A stretch of 64,000 bases of DNA from Silurus meridionalis (taxonomy: Eukaryota; Chordata; Actinopteri; Siluriformes; Siluridae), in the NCBI RefSeq assembly GCF_014805685.1, contig NC_060884.1, forward strand, positions 10,261,356 through 10,325,355, written 5' to 3'. The notes below the pieces were generated by a model, which was not told the origin of the DNA, ran no database searches, and saw only the letters and a list, made by a program, of their open reading frames with translations. Shown here one piece after another: positions 46,475 through 59,644 of this stretch (position 1 is its first letter; each line of letters opens with the position of its first letter). The position numbers and the translations under genes were made by a program.

Positions 46475-47697
46475 GGATGCAGAAAAACTAGTTTATGCTT
46501 TTGTTACTTCTAGATTAGACTACTGTAACTCTTTACTGTCTGGTTGTGTGAGTAAGTGCATAAATAAGCTTCAGTTAGTTTAGAATGCAGCAGCAATAGT
46601 CCTCACTAGATCTAGAAAACATGACCACATCACCCCTGTTTTAATCAGTCTACACTGGCTCCCAATCAAATATTGCATTGATTATAAAATACTTATACTG
46701 ACGTATAAAGCACTTAACGGTCTCGCACCACAGTATCTGAGTGAACTTCTGTACCAGTATGTCCCTCCACGCTTACTTAGATCAAAAGGTGCAGGCTATC
46801 TTTTGGTACCTCAGATAATGAAGACTACAGCAGGGGGCAGATATTTTTTAGGTAAATGAGCAGATCTAGAGGGAATATGGATATAGAGTGTTTGGTGAAC
46901 TGGGATATTTGTATGCTGTTGTCCCCTCACTTTTACATGTTCACTCAGGTTTGTTGACGGTGGTCACGTCTGTGTTACCTTCTGGTTCTCCCTTTTAGCT
47001 ATGCTGCCATAGCGAGTCTTGAAGGAGTCCAAACTGCACAGTGACATTAACTTTCATACAACAATAAAGACACATAATAATCCATATCCTTCTCCTCCTG
47101 TCACCCCTCCTCTCTTGCTCTCTCTCTCTCTCTCGAGTTGGGCATGCTCCTGGGGTTCCAGTGACCACTGTTCCTGCCCCTGCCCCTCCCCCTCCCCCCT
47201 TCGTGGATCTTCCCACTTTGTCCAGGCTTGCCTCTGGATAGTGTTCTCTTCGATTGGAGGCCACTCTGTGCAGCTTGGGACGGTTTCTCATCAACACCTT
47301 GGGTGGTTCCATGAAATTCCAGAGTAAGAAAGGGAGCTTTGAGGATGGATTGGACTGTAGCTAATGTCAACAGTCTGCTTCATTGACTCAGGACTTTTTT
47401 CGCTTCTGATCATCATCACTGTACCCTGCAACATCATATATCTGCTATAAATGGACATTCGGTGCAACCCAGATGAGGATGGGTCCCCTCTTGAGTCTGG
47501 TTCCTCTCAAGGTTTCTTCCTTATGCCATCTCTGGGAGTTTTTCCTTGCCACAGTCGCCAGCGGCTTGCTCATCAGGGACAAACTTACTTATAAAGAACA
47601 TTCACTTTTAATCACCACATTTTCTGTGTAAAGCTGCTTTTAGACAATGTTCGTTGTTGAAAGCGCTATACAAATAAAAATGAATTGAATTGTTTGA
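46475..47697 (+). mobile_element. L2-clade LINE, 5'-truncated 3' half
   Basis: It starts at AGGATGCAGAAAAACTAGTT, equivalent to 13,800 of the nested L2. It continues through the C-terminal ORF2 region ([11 protein letters not shown], then -KHDHITPVLI- and -LHWLPIKYCIDYKILILTYK-type coding remnants), which is deleted in the nested copy. It then has the 3' UTR and the GCTATACAAATAAAAATGAA then TTGAATTG tail. Stops are present. It directly abuts the hAT relic. Confidence 0.85.
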
Positions 47698-47718
47698 GTC
47701 TTAACATCAGTGGCAATA

Positions 47719-47905
47719 AACTTTCTTTCGGCTTCTCCCGTTAGGGGTCGCCACAGCGGATCCTCCGCACGTTTGATTTGGCACGTTTTACGCTGGATGC
47801 CCTTCCTAACGCAACCCTCCCCAATTTATCCGGGCTTGGGACCGGCACTGAGAGTGGCTGGGGATGGTTCCCTGACCAGGGATCGAACCCGGGTCGCAGT
47901 GGCAA
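47719..47905 (-). mobile_element. tRNA-headed SINE with RTE LINE tail, full-length
   Basis: In the reverse sense it reads a tRNA-like head with a B-box-like GGTTCGATCC, then CCAGCCACTCTCAGTGCCGG, CCCGGATAAATTGGGGAGGG, TTGCGTTAGGAAGGGCATCC, and ends with the RTE 3' tail CCCTAACGGGAGAAGCCGAA. It is the best preserved SINE in the window. Confidence 0.85.
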
Positions 47906-49026
47906 TAAAAAATGGAAAACAAAAATTTGATAAAATCTGAACATCACAAAAAAGTCTACTAAAAATTCACAAAAAACACCAATATAAAAGCAAATGAAGA
48001 AAATAGTAAAAACATTCAGATGCTTAATTTAGAATTTAGAATCATTTCTTTTTACTTTTTCTATCACAACATTTGTGCTTTAGAAAACAGACACAACAGC
48101 CAGAGAAAAACTTTAGGTCAAGGGTCATGAGCCCAAATAAAGCAACCACTGTTCTCAAAAATGTTGGTCAAACTACACATATTCAATCAAATATACACCC
48201 CTGTTAAGTCTCAAATAATTTTTTGTAGATATATGACAAAGTCAAACTGTAATAATTGAAGATTTTAATGCTGTTTTTGGAGTTGTTTAATTACCCTCTG
48301 TTTTAATTCAGTTGATTTTGTTTAAGGGTGTGTGTTACGTTCCCACCTTGGCTAGGCCTAGGGGAGTGTACAACAATAACCATTTGGTTGTTATGGGTTG
48401 TTTGGTCAAAAAGCAGGACCAGAGTTTAGAGTAGTTATTGTTTTAATGGTCAAGTGCAGTAAGGTAACAAACAGTTTCCCAGAGTCAAGAAGACTAGACT
48501 CACACTGGCAAAAGAACATGGACAGTGCCAAAGAAATGAACACAAGAAAAAGGTCTACTCTAGGCTGTATTTTGGAAGCTTAACCTAACTAACAAACAGC
48601 AACAGACTAGCTGGCTACTCTAGGCTATGCTACCAGAAAATACAGTGGGTGGCACCTGCCCTCTACCTAGGGTGTCTAAACAGTGGCAAAACCTATGTGG
48701 TGGAATGTAGGTGCACGCACATTCTTACCTGTTCCTAAACAAGGTGAGCTAGTATAACCAAGACATCTAGCAACCATCTAGCAACCAACTAGCTTTCTCT
48801 CTCTTCTTCTTTCATCCCCCTGGGGACTTCAGGAGTTGCTTTTGAATGGAAGGCTTCGCCTCCTCTGGTCAGGCTCTTGCTCATCAGTGGTCCTTTTTTT
48901 CCAGGCCTTCATTTTAATTACCACATGGCTCCACCTATAGACAGTAAAGAGCTGAGAACAAAGCCAGCACAATTATAAATTATTGTTACAATAATTATGG
49001 AAGTCACATGACAAAGAACTTAGGGC
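47906..49026. other. Intergenic DNA with dispersed-repeat block, no gene
   Basis: 48,080-48,320 belongs to the repeat family also seen inverted at 32,110-32,340 and directly at 40,780-41,250. 48,976-49,018 resembles 20,886-20,930. TGTTACGTTCCCACCTTGGC near 48,333 could be an LTR-like start, but no partner was found. Confidence 0.4.
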
Positions 49027-49627
49027 TTGAAAGTCACATTCATGCTGAACATTCGTCAGAACACACCACACAATTTGTTATCGTTTTTTGACTATTTGGA
49101 CATTTTGCTATACATTGTAGTTGGTGGAGCAGTGGCGTTTTTCAAACGATTTAAGACGCATAAGCGTGGAAAACAAGCTGGTGCGTTTGTCCGGCCCCGA
49201 CAGCGTGGGTTTAGAACTGCGCTGCCTAGTATCCATCTGGCAAATCTCTGCTCTCTACCCAACAAAATGAATAAACTTCTCCTGCTCGCCTGGACACAAA
49301 AGCCGATGCTACAGAGCACCAAACACAAATCTACCTCATAAACACTTGAAAATGCTCTCCCCATTGTAAAATAAAATAAAACATATGTGCAATACCACTT
49401 TAATAAATATGAATATGTAGTTTTTGTGCAATAATACTCTACTTTGTTTATTTTTGTTTATTTTTGTGCAATTACTTATTATTTTTATTTATTTTGCTCT
49501 TTTATTTTCATATTACTTAAATACATACATTAAAATGTGCAACTAGAAGCTTTTTGTCACCAAAACAAATTCCTTGTAAGTGCAAACATACTTGCCAATA
49601 AAGCGCTTTCTGATATTGATTCTGATT

Positions 49628-49628
<1 letters not shown>
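49027..49628 (+). mobile_element. Rex1/L2-like LINE, internal-deletion derivative
   Basis: The plus frame 49,027-49,341 carries the ORF2 N-terminal linker (RFKTHKRGKQAGAFVRPRQR then GFRTALPSIHLANLCSLPNK). It stops and is followed within about 30 bp by the 3' UTR, with TTGTGCAAT repeats and the terminal AAACAAATTCCTTGTAAGTG, then AATAAAGCGCTTTCTGATTG-like tail and TGATT repeats. Endonuclease and RT are deleted. Confidence 0.75.
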
Positions 49629-49629
<1 letters not shown>

Positions 49630-49694
<65 letters not shown>

Positions 49695-49706
49695 TGTATA
49701 TATATT
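49630..49706 (+). repeat. (TA)n microsatellite
   Basis: About 75 bp of TA repeat immediately after the LINE tail. Confidence 0.95.
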
Positions 49707-50954
49707 TTCTTTATAAGGCCACATTGGATAGAGATGACTGGCATCAAATTTTATTTTTAATGAAAGCTAATTGAACATGTGATTAACTGCTAGTTCAGGT
49801 GGTAGCAATACAGAATTTTTGACATGTAACATTAGAGGCTCGGTGTACAACCTGTATATAGCTAAGGTGATGACAACCACTACATAGGGGACTAACCTCT
49901 GTTTTTACAAGGAAGCCCACCATCTTCTATCCACATAACAAATAAACAGTTGGTCTCAGAACCTGATGGCTGTCAAATGGTCCAAATATGCAAACCCACA
50001 AAGTTATGTGATAGTACCCCAGGAAGAAATGCTATTTATTTACAAAGTCAGCTTGAGTTATCTGGCCATCAACGCATGCAAGGTAAGATCCTTACCAAAC
50101 CATGCAAAGACCAAACAATTTTAACTTCAATTATTAGATAACGAGAAGACAGTTTTAAATACTGAAGTCAACTTGAGTTCTTGAGGAAACTCCAGTAAAG
50201 GTGGAAGGTCATATGATAGGATCCTTAGGGACAGTGACAAGTAAAGCCATCGTGCCCCCTTAGAAAAGCAATGCATAAGCCACTGAGAATTTTGAAAAAG
50301 TACATCAAACATGCTGTTCTGCACTGAGGGCTACCGCATACACCTTAACTTCTAATTAAGACCATACAAAACCCATGTGTTAGAGGCTTTTGCAAAAAGT
50401 CATTTTTCATGAATTGCTCAATCACCCACCTCAGCTGGTAATTAGGTCTTAATGGCTAAGTTCTCAAATTTTGCAATTCATATTGGATAAATAATCTGCT
50501 GGGAGAGAAGCTACCAAGCTATTCTTGGTACCAACTAGTAATGGTTTGCCTTTGCTGGCCTATCTGTGCCTGCTCAAAAATCTCCCTGATCTGACCTACT
50601 AATTCTGAGTGCAGAAACAACTTACTTCTGCACCCCTATGCCTCCTCTATACATGTGGCAATACTGCATTTAAATTGATAGAGAGGAGTCTGGGTGATTA
50701 TACTTCTGCAGTGGGGCTACATGCAAGTTCATCAAAGCAAGCATTCTGTCTGCAGCATATACAGTGAAGTTGCTGGCTGTCAACCCAGCTTTAAAATGTC
50801 TGCAGTTCTAGAGGCATCACAGATTTAGCTGACATCATCAGTCTAGGCTTCTTTAACAAAATCTGACTGGAAAACATTAAGTACAATAATCTTAAGTGGC
50901 TATATTCTTAGTGAGTCTAGATTCTGAACAATGAAATGTCTGTTACTGTCCTTT
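49707..50954. other. Intergenic DNA, nothing recognised
   Basis: No gene, transposon end or RNA recognised. Short open frames (such as 49,950-50,141) match no family I know. Confidence 0.35.
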
Positions 50955-53759
50955 TCTTCTCTTTACGCAACATATGGACATTGGAGCAACCGGTGTCCCT
51001 GTGTACCACCGGCAAACACTCAAGGAACTCAGAAACAACCCCAACACAATAAACGATGATCTGCGGCAGAAGCTACGCGACCTCGGCGTGCTCTGAGAAC
51101 CAGGCCTCCAGACCTCGGCATCGCCTGTGGCGGATGGACAGAGAAGGGGAAATTGAAAGTGCTGCGCAAGAAAGCTAGGCTAAAAGCTAACCCTAGCCGG
51201 CCTGCTCTACCATCTCTACTGCTGGCAAATGTCTGCCCCCTGGACAAAACAATTTGACTACATCAGACTCCAACAAGCTACTCGGCGTGAGTGCAGACAC
51301 TGCTGCGTCTTTGTGTTTACTGAGACGTGGCTGAGCGACAGAGTTCCCGCTAGCTGCGTTTCGTGCCGACAGAAATGCAGCTCTGTGCAGCTAAATCGTG
51401 TCGGCGGTCTGTGTGTTTACATCAACACAGAGTGGTGTAAGAACTCTGTCCTTGTTTCCACCTACTGCTCATCACTGTTGGAGTGTATGGTTGTAAAATG
51501 ATCTATTTATTCACCACCGCTATTGTGCTTGGAGTGTACATACCGCCTAGCGCTAATGCTAAGGAAGCGCTCAGCGTACCCTACGGGACCATTACTGAAC
51601 TACAAAACACACACCCTGACGGATTGTTTATTTTCGCCGAAAGATTTCAACCATGCAAATCTCAGGACTGTGCTTCCTAATTTCATTAGAATGTGAACTT
51701 TGCAACCAGAGGAGAAAACACGCTGGATGGTGTTTACACAAACATCTGGGGCGCATACCGGGCCAAGCCCCGCCCCCACCTCAGGTACACAGACCACATC
51801 TCTGTTATGCTGATCCCAGCATACAGACCACTCAGCAGGCATTCAAGACCAGCAAGAAAGCAGGTGAGAACCTGGCCAGCATGATCCATGTCTGCTCTCC
51901 AGGACTGCTTTGAATGCACTGACTGGGACATGTTCAGGGACGCTGCAACCAACAGTGATTTCATCAACTTAGAGGAGTACACGTCAGTGACCAGCTATAT
52001 CGGCAAGTACATTGATGACGTGACCATCTCCAAGACCATCACTACACGCTCTAACCAGAAGCCGTAGATGACCGCCAAGGTACGTGCGCTGCTAAAATTA
52101 AGAGGCTCCGCTTTCAGAGCAGGGGACAAGACGGCCTTATAGACAGCAAGGCCCAAACTGTCCCGTGCCATCAGAGAGGTGAAGCGTGCACATGTCAAAA
52201 GATTTCATGGCCACTTCCAGGACAGCGGAGACACCCGGTGCATGTAGCAGGGCATCCAAGCGATCACAAACTACAAGACGACATCACATGCTTGTGACCA
52301 TGATGCCTCCTTCCCAGATGCTCTAAAGGACTTTTACGCCCGGTTTAAGGTGCAGAACAACATGGCGAGGAAGACCACCCCTCCTTCCAGTGACCAGGTG
52401 CTCTGTCTAACCACAGCTGAATTGAGGAAATTCTATGCAGGGTTAACCCACGGAAAGCTGCTGGACCAGACAACATTTCTGGCAGAGTGCTCAGGGAATG
52501 TGCACAACAGCTAGCGGATGTCTTCACCGACATCTTCAACATTTTCCTGAGCAGCGCCATTGTTCCTACGTGCCACTAGACGATGACCATCGTTCCCGTG
52601 CCAAAGCAGTCTATCAGTCATGATCACCCATTGTGATGAAGTGCTTTGAGAGGCCATAAGGCACATCAAGACCCAGCTTCCACCCGCACTGGACACCATG
52701 CAGTTCGCGTATCGTCCAAACAGCTCCACGGATGATGCCATCTCAAAGACCCTTCATCTGGCCCTCACCCACCTAGACAAGAAGGACTCTTATGTACCGA
52801 TGCTGTTCATAGACTGCAGCTCAGCATTCAACACGATTATTTCTCAGCACCTGATTGAGAAGTTAAACCTACTGGGCCTGAACACCTCCCTCTGTAACCG
52901 ATCCTGGACTTCCTGACTGGGAGACCTCAGTCAGTCTGGATCTGAACAGCATCTCCAGCACCACCACACTGAGCACTGGGGCACCTCAGCTGTGTGTTTA
53001 GTTCACTGCTGTTTACTCTGCTGACTTCTGACTGTGTAGCAATGCACAGCTCAAATCACATCATCAAGTTCGCTGATGGCACGACCATGGTTGGTTTCAT
53101 CAGCAAGAACGATAAGTCAGCATACAGAGAGGAGGTGCAACGGTTAACAGCCTGTTGTGGAGCCAACAGCCTGTCTCTGAACGTTGACAAAACTAAAGAG
53201 ATGTTTGTTGACTTTAGGAGAGCACAGCGTGACCATTCTCCACTGATTATCGATGGAGCATCCGTGGAGATCGTCAAGAGCACCAAATGCCTTGGTGTTC
53301 ATTTGGCAGATAACCTCACCTGGTCACGCAACACCAGCTCCATCACCAAGAAAGCCAAGCAGCGTCTCTACTTCCTGAGAAGGCTGAGGAAAGCCCATCT
53401 CTCTCCCCCCATCCTGACCACATTCTACAGTGAGACCATTGAGAGCATCTTGAGCAGCTGCATCACTACCTGGTTTGGGAACTGCACCGTCTAGTATCGC
53501 AAGACCCTACAGAGGATAGTGAGGACAGCTGAGAAGATCATCGGAGTCTCTCTCCCCTCTATCATGGACATTTACACCACACGCTGCATCCGCAAAGCCA
53601 ACAGCATTGTGGATGACCCCACACACTTGTCTCACACACTCTTCATCCTCCTGCCACCAGGGAAGCGGTTCCAAAGCATTCGGGCCGTCACATCCAGACT
53701 GTGTAACAGCTTCTTCCCTCAAGCCATCAGGCTTTTCAACACAGAACTAAACTGAACTG

Positions 53760-53815
<56 letters not shown>
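50955..53815 (+). mobile_element. Rex1/L2-like LINE, near full-length but frameshifted
   Basis: The order is: an ORF2 leader (51,170 on: [11 protein letters not shown] in one frame), endonuclease (51,229-51,501: [31 protein letters not shown]), the mid-endonuclease region (51,700-51,850), then RT (52,698-52,916: [32 protein letters not shown]). Next comes 52,994-53,494 ([72 protein letters not shown]), and 53,519-53,755 ends with RLCNSFFPQAIRLFN. The catalytic FADD is FADG, so the second catalytic Asp is lost, in addition to many frameshifts. The stop is followed by a CA microsatellite as at 7,561. The family name is by resemblance (Rex1-Babar or L2 relatives). Confidence 0.85.
53761..53815 (+). 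repeat. (CA)n microsatellite in LINE 3' UTR
   Basis: About 55 bp of CA repeat just after the LINE stop codon. Confidence 0.95.
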
Positions 53816-53818
<3 letters not shown>

Positions 53819-53919
53819 CTGTGTGACTGATCTGTACAACCCAGACTCAACACACACTTTTACTCCTTTCGCACACCTATGTCTTCAGTACCACTCACCA
53901 CTCGGAGACAATTCTGTTC

Positions 53920-54392
53920 AGCTGGGGATGGTTCCACCTCAAAAGCCCGAAGAAGTTACTGAGAAACACATTCTGTGCCACAGTCACTAGTAGCTTACTC
54001 ATTAGGGACAAACATACAATTAGGAAATAAACTTATAGGCAGTAAACTTATGTGTCAGCCAGCGGCATGCACACTTCTGGAAATTTCACTTCTGCCTCCA
54101 GTGCCATCTTGCAACTGATGCAGCAGCCATCTTCTCCAAGTATTAATAATGCTGGCTCCTCTAGTCATTTGCCAGATTGTCTCTTCGGCTCTGTATCAGT
54201 TAAAACCTTCCAAAACTTCATCCCCTCATGGAAACTTCACTTCACTTTGAATCTGTCTGCATCCTGCATTTGGGTCCTTTAGCCAGTCACTCACTTTACA
54301 CTCTTTTATAAATCTTTATTACCGCTTAATCTCTGTAAAACTGCTTTAAGACAATGGCCACTGTTAAAAGCGCTTTATACAAAAAACTGCAT
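53920..54392 (+). mobile_element. L2-type 3' UTR, diverged and interrupted
   Basis: GTGCCACAGTCACTAGTAGC then TTACTCATTAGGGACAAACA matches the L2 3' UTR (14,525-14,550, 47,552-47,585). After unrelated DNA, GTAAAACTGCTTTAAGACAA then TGTTAAAAGCGCTTTATACA is the L2 tail. It follows the Rex1-like LINE directly. Confidence 0.7.
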
Positions 54393-56677
54393 TAGGGTTA
54401 GGGAGCATAATTCTGTGTGTATAGGTGGAAAAAATGTAGAACAGGAGGCTTACTGTGTTCTGGATTGCCTGATCCTGGCACAGCCCTCTACAATATACAT
54501 GATCTACCAGATGACCACAATTGGATAGTGTTGGTCAAATTGCCCAAATGGGAGAAAGCAAGCAGACAAAATTATGCTCTCAAATTGTGCTTACAAGAAG
54601 TCTGAGAATTAATACCTACAATTAAAGGCCCCCTTGCTTATCTAGGCTTCTTTACCATTGCACACACGGTAGGTTCCCCAGAATAGATTTGCACACATAA
54701 AGTACATCAGACTGTACAAAAACACTTGGCAATGTGTATAAACCAAAATAGCAGTAGCAATATCAGAGACAGAGTTGTCTCATGTCCTGGCCTAGATGTC
54801 AGACTAACAACTTCCCTAGTCTCCTGGGGAATCAAGAGGAAATATATTTATGAACATTATATTAATATGCTCAAAAACTCATTCAAGTGTTTTCTGTAAA
54901 AGGGATGAATATACCACTTTTCTTTGGTGGTGTGATTACCATTTATTTAAGAAATTAGAATGTCAATAATTGAATTAAAGGTTGTTTTTTTTTCACTTTT
55001 CTAGCCTCACCCAGTCAGCATTTTCACCTTTCCATATAGAAATGAAATGTTTCTCTGTTTTACTTATGAGAAATATCAAGTCATCACTTTCCAAGTGGCA
55101 TTCCACTTTGGGTTTGGCAGTGCATCTGTAACCATCTTGTTTGGAATTCTCGGTCCTTAGTGGGAGGTACTGGAGGTGTAGAGATAGAGATATTACCTGT
55201 GGTTGGTTCACAGAGTGGGTACCATATAGCAACAGAGAGTGCTTGTAAAGTTAACAACTGGGTGGCCTTTTAAAGTAAAGTAAAAAAAAAAAAAGAAATT
55301 GTGGAAAAGATCTGAGGTGAGTGCTTCTTGAGCACATTCATTAAACAAGTCATTTATGTTTTGTGATAACCATGTTTTAGTCAGTAAATTATAGTTCTAC
55401 CATCAAAACCAGGTTAGAAGGGCTAAACTGGTGTGCATTAGACTGGTATTCAGCTTTTATAACAGCAGGCTAATAAAAAATAAATAAATACAAACACAAT
55501 AATCCTATTGTATCTTTACAGCTTGTTTGCTGCATTCTACAAGCATTTGCTTTTTTCTGATCAAGGTCAATCGTCACAGAATGTATTTGTTTTTTGTCTA
55601 AATAACATCTCACTCAAACCCCAGTCTCAGAGTGCAGATCTACAATCAACCATAATCTAACTGCCCTATTCCAGATCACTTCATTAGTCACTCATCTTAA
55701 TAATGATTTACACCCTTAATGAAAATTGACAAAAATAAATAATCAATAACATGTAATTTGCTATAATTTGAGCTTAAAGCTGAGACATGGCACCACAGCT
55801 ATATTTTTCAAACTGCTGATCATGCTATGTCACAGAGCAGTACTATATGATTAGAGGTTAATGCTAAATGCTGTATTCTGGCTCACAGATGACCACAAAT
55901 GATTATTGTTCCTGTTATTGACATAGGAGAGAATATAGTTGAGAGAGTGCATGGCCAGTTTTGCTCTTTTGGTTTAAAATAAATAGTATTATTTTATCAC
56001 AGCACATTTTTCTAATGTAAAATTTTCCCAATCTACTTATTGGTTTAACCTTTTAGGGAATTCCCTAGTGAATCAAGGAATATTTATGCTTGAATATTTC
56101 TACCCTACAGTTAGCTCTATTGTATCATATGACAAGTATCATCCAGGAAGGCCGAAGGCAAACATATGTTTCCTCTGAGGTATCTGAATTCAGCTGATTA
56201 CATCTATTTGAACTGCTGGTCAGGAAGCTGCATAATACACTTAGAGGAACACTCTATTCACCAAGTTCTGTACACATAAGATCAGAGGTGCCCATTATTG
56301 TCTAGTGGCACTGTGACAGAGAGAAGAATGAAAATATTTCATTCCTACTGATCAAAGAGCATGACAAATTTAGCTCTCTCTGACTCCCAGGATTTGAACT
56401 CATGAGATTGTAATGATAGGGCAAATGCTTTTTATGACCAAATTACATTTACTATTATAGGACTGTCAGAGCAGATAACAGCAGCTCCAGACACAATATT
56501 ATAGTTTATTAAAATATTACAAAGATTACATGTTTTGTCATGTGACTCAAGTCATGTTTTTGTAAACACAAAATCTCAAAAGTTTTATATGACTGCCATG
56601 TGGTTTAAAAATAATGCTGATTACATATAGAGCACCATTCATTGATATTTTAGTTAAAAAGCAGTTGGGTCATTTTA
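54393..56677. other. Intergenic DNA, no gene recognised
   Basis: Two TTAGGG units follow the L2 tail at about 54,393. A GGATTTGAACTCATGAGATT block near 56,391, read in reverse, resembles a tRNA B box (GAGTTCAAATCC) and could be a SINE head, but no A box or tail is clear. The rest is AT-rich and unassigned. Confidence 0.35.
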
Positions 56678-57560
56678 TATACAGTATCTTACAAAAGTGA
56701 ATACACCCAATACATTACAGCAATCATTTTATTATATGTTCTCAAGAGACAATACTATAGAAATTAAAATTGGATGTACTTTAGAATAGTCAATGTGCAG
56801 CTTGTATAGCAGTATAGATTTACTGTCCTCTAAAAATAACTCAACATACAGCCATTATTGTCTAAATACTAGCAACAAAAGTAAATTTTGTGTTATCTAG
56901 CACTGTTAGGGTTAGGGTTAGGGTTAGGGTTCATTTCTTTAATCCTCCTGGCCATGGAATTTACCAGAGCTCCACAATCAGATCATGGAGCTGCTAGATG
57001 TTAGACACATGGCGCTTCTCCACATTGCGCTTCAGGATTCCCAACAGGTTGTTTAATAAGGTTCAGGTCTGGAGACACTGGCCACTCTATCACCTTTAGC
57101 TTCCCTAACAAGCAGTTGTCACCTTGGCGGTGTGTTTGGGGTCTTTATTATGTGAGAAATCTGCCATTCGTCCCAGTTCCTGAAGGGAGCACATCATGTT
57201 TTACTTTAGAATGTCACAGTCCATGTTGCAGTCCATGTTTCCCTTAATGAACCACATCTCCCTAGTACCCAGTAGCACTCATGCAGCTCATGATGCTACC
57301 ACCACCATGCATGGCTTTAAGCACGACACAATTCTTTTGGTACTCCTCACCAGGGCGTCAACACACATGCTGGACACCATCTGAGCCAAACAAGTTTATC
57401 CTAGTCTCATCAGACCACAGGACATGGTTCCAGTAATTCATGCTTTTGGACAGGTTGTATTCAGCACACTGTTTGCAGGCTTTCTTGTGAGTCATCTTCA
57501 GAAGGCGCAAACCGTCTTATTGCAGTGTGTGCCGTATGGCCATAGCACTGACAAGCAGAC
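56678..57560 (-). mobile_element. Tc1-like transposon relic
   Basis: The left end CAGTATCTTACAAAAGTGAA then TACACCC is a Tc1-type terminus. The interior in reverse sense holds transposase remnants: the region opposite CATCTGAGCCAAACAAGTTT and ATCCTAGTCTCATCAGACCA (a DETRI(N/K)LFGS-like motif), and GGTTCAGGTCTGGAGACA-type C-terminal blocks shared with 33,270-33,620. Many stops are present. Four telomere units interrupt it at 56,906-56,929. The right end is lost in a TA microsatellite. Confidence 0.8.
56906..56929 (+). repeat. Interstitial telomeric repeat, (TTAGGG)4
   Basis: Four perfect TTAGGG units sit within the Tc1 relic. The related element at 33,313 reads TAGCACTGCCTTAATCCTCC without interruption; here TAGCACTG is followed by the TTAGGG units and TTCATTTC before TTTAATCCTCCTGG. 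Confidence 0.95.
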
Positions 57561-57575
57561 CTTCTGCTACTAATT

Positions 57576-57583
57576 GTATATAT

Positions 57584-57629
<46 letters not shown>
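57576..57629 (+). repeat. (TA)n microsatellite
   Basis: About 54 bp of TA repeat at the broken end of the Tc1 relic. Confidence 0.93.
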
Positions 57630-57634
<5 letters not shown>

Positions 57635-59640
57635 TTTTTTTACAATTAACATTTTAATCCAGTTGATTTTACTGTAAAGTATATTATGTGATTTTTATGT
57701 GATTATTATGTGTATAAAATTTATTCTCGAATTATACACTATGTAATTTGACCTCTCACACTAACTCTCACAGACTGTTTCTGTTGTGTCTCTTACTTTT
57801 CTGAAAAAGAATAATGTAATTTTTAACCTTCAGCTGTTAATGATAATAAATTAAATGCTATTTTTCACATTCAGGAATATCTTATGTCTGTAAAGCATTT
57901 AGATTGTAAGTTTTAAAAATTATTTTATTGTTATTTATTCTATATATATTATTTGTACAAATTAAACTCTAGATAGAATTGCAATATTTTACATTTAAAA
58001 TAAAAAGTAGTTACTGTATAAGAAAAAAACACTTAAATATGACAACATGTCAACAATACAGACAGACAAATTTACAGATTGAATTTGCTCACAGCTCATA
58101 TAAATATAAAATTTGCAGAATAATGTATGATTTGATTAGATTATTGATTAGATTTTTGAATGGAAAGATGTTTAGATGAAAAGATAATAATAAGATGTGC
58201 ATATATATTAATAATGTTCTTTTCATCTAATCTATAACCACACATGACCTTATAATCTCATCATTTTACTTTACCTTCCACACATGTACCTCCTAGGAGC
58301 CCTTGCTTTTACTCTACAACTCTGAGAGGTTAGGCCTGTGTGTGTGCGTGTCCATCTGAGTGAATGCATATACATGTCCATGTGGGGCTTAATGCATGTG
58401 ACCACATGTGTGCAGCTGAGGGAAGCCAGTAGTGAAGCTTATTGACTTTGGTGAAGGAAGGGGGTTCCCTTAGGAATATAGCAAAAGAGCTGCAAAGAAG
58501 TAAAGTGAAAGAAGAGGGGAAATCTGGAGGCTCCTTTCAGGATTCAAACTTCCCCTTCCCCTCACCTTTCTCTTTTAAAACCTGCCAGTAGCCTATAGAA
58601 CATATTAAGAGTGCTTGCAATTACCATTACAAAATGATAACAGACTTTCTTCTAAATTTATATAGGCTAGCTACAAAAAAATACATAAAAAAAACTCATA
58701 CACCCCACAAGAAATGATTTTTCCAAACAGTAGCACTTTGAGTGCACTAGCACTAGACACATTGTTGATCAGCACAGTTTCTAGAACAAAATATAAATAG
58801 CTAAATTTTGTTTGGCCACATTTGGCCTCTAATGATTCAACTTTTTATTTTTAAACTTTTTAAACTCTTATTTTTGCTATACACAGTGTTAAACATCATC
58901 TGCATTGTCTGATCCATTTCCTTTTTCTGGTAGACAATGATCTCTGTTTTATCTGTGGACTGGAGGAATGGTAATAAATTGGGAGGAAATGTGACTAGAT
59001 TCGTGACTGAACATCAAATAATCATGTGACCATAGGATGCAACATTATTATGCTTGTGTGAATAGTAAAAAATGCTACATTCTTGTTTAAAAATGCCTGG
59101 TTATATAAAAAGAAATGAAATACTAAAACTGTAAATGTATGTTATTTACTAAAATATATAAAGCAGTGCACAGTACCTTGTTTTTACTGTTGATTTTATT
59201 TTGCCCATTTCATGTTGATGACTTGATGTTGATGATCCTTTATGGACTCTTAGCAACTCTTAGCATTGAATAATGAAAAACAAAGCGGCATTTAACACAC
59301 TCTGTGCTTTAAAGAATAAAGAATAACAAAGCATATTCACTTATGACACCACCTTGCTCTACTAACAGGACAAATGAAGAATTTATAATTGATTGTTTTA
59401 TTAATTATAGATCCTTTTTTGCTATAAATAATGAGACAAAATCTGCATTGTTTTACTTGTTTCCTTACCTGCTTTTTGATTTCATATTTAAGTACAGCTT
59501 TTATCTTCGCAAACTAGTGAACAGCTGTACTGTATAACACAAAGAATAATTGTTAATAATGTCAATATATAGGTATTATAATGTGATGCTGATGTTTATT
59601 GGATTTGAGGATAACCATATGTCTGTAAATATATGTCCAT
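57630..59640. other. AT-rich intergenic DNA, nothing recognised
   Basis: No gene, transposon terminus or RNA recognised. The block at about 58,230-58,580 is less AT-rich, with pyrimidine-rich runs, and might be regulatory DNA near rbpjl; there is no direct evidence. Confidence 0.35.
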
Positions 59641-59644
59641 ATAT

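Noticed and set aside
56380..56420. tRNA gene suggested by a B-box-like sequence
   Set aside because: No cloverleaf or A box could be assembled; at most a SINE remnant.
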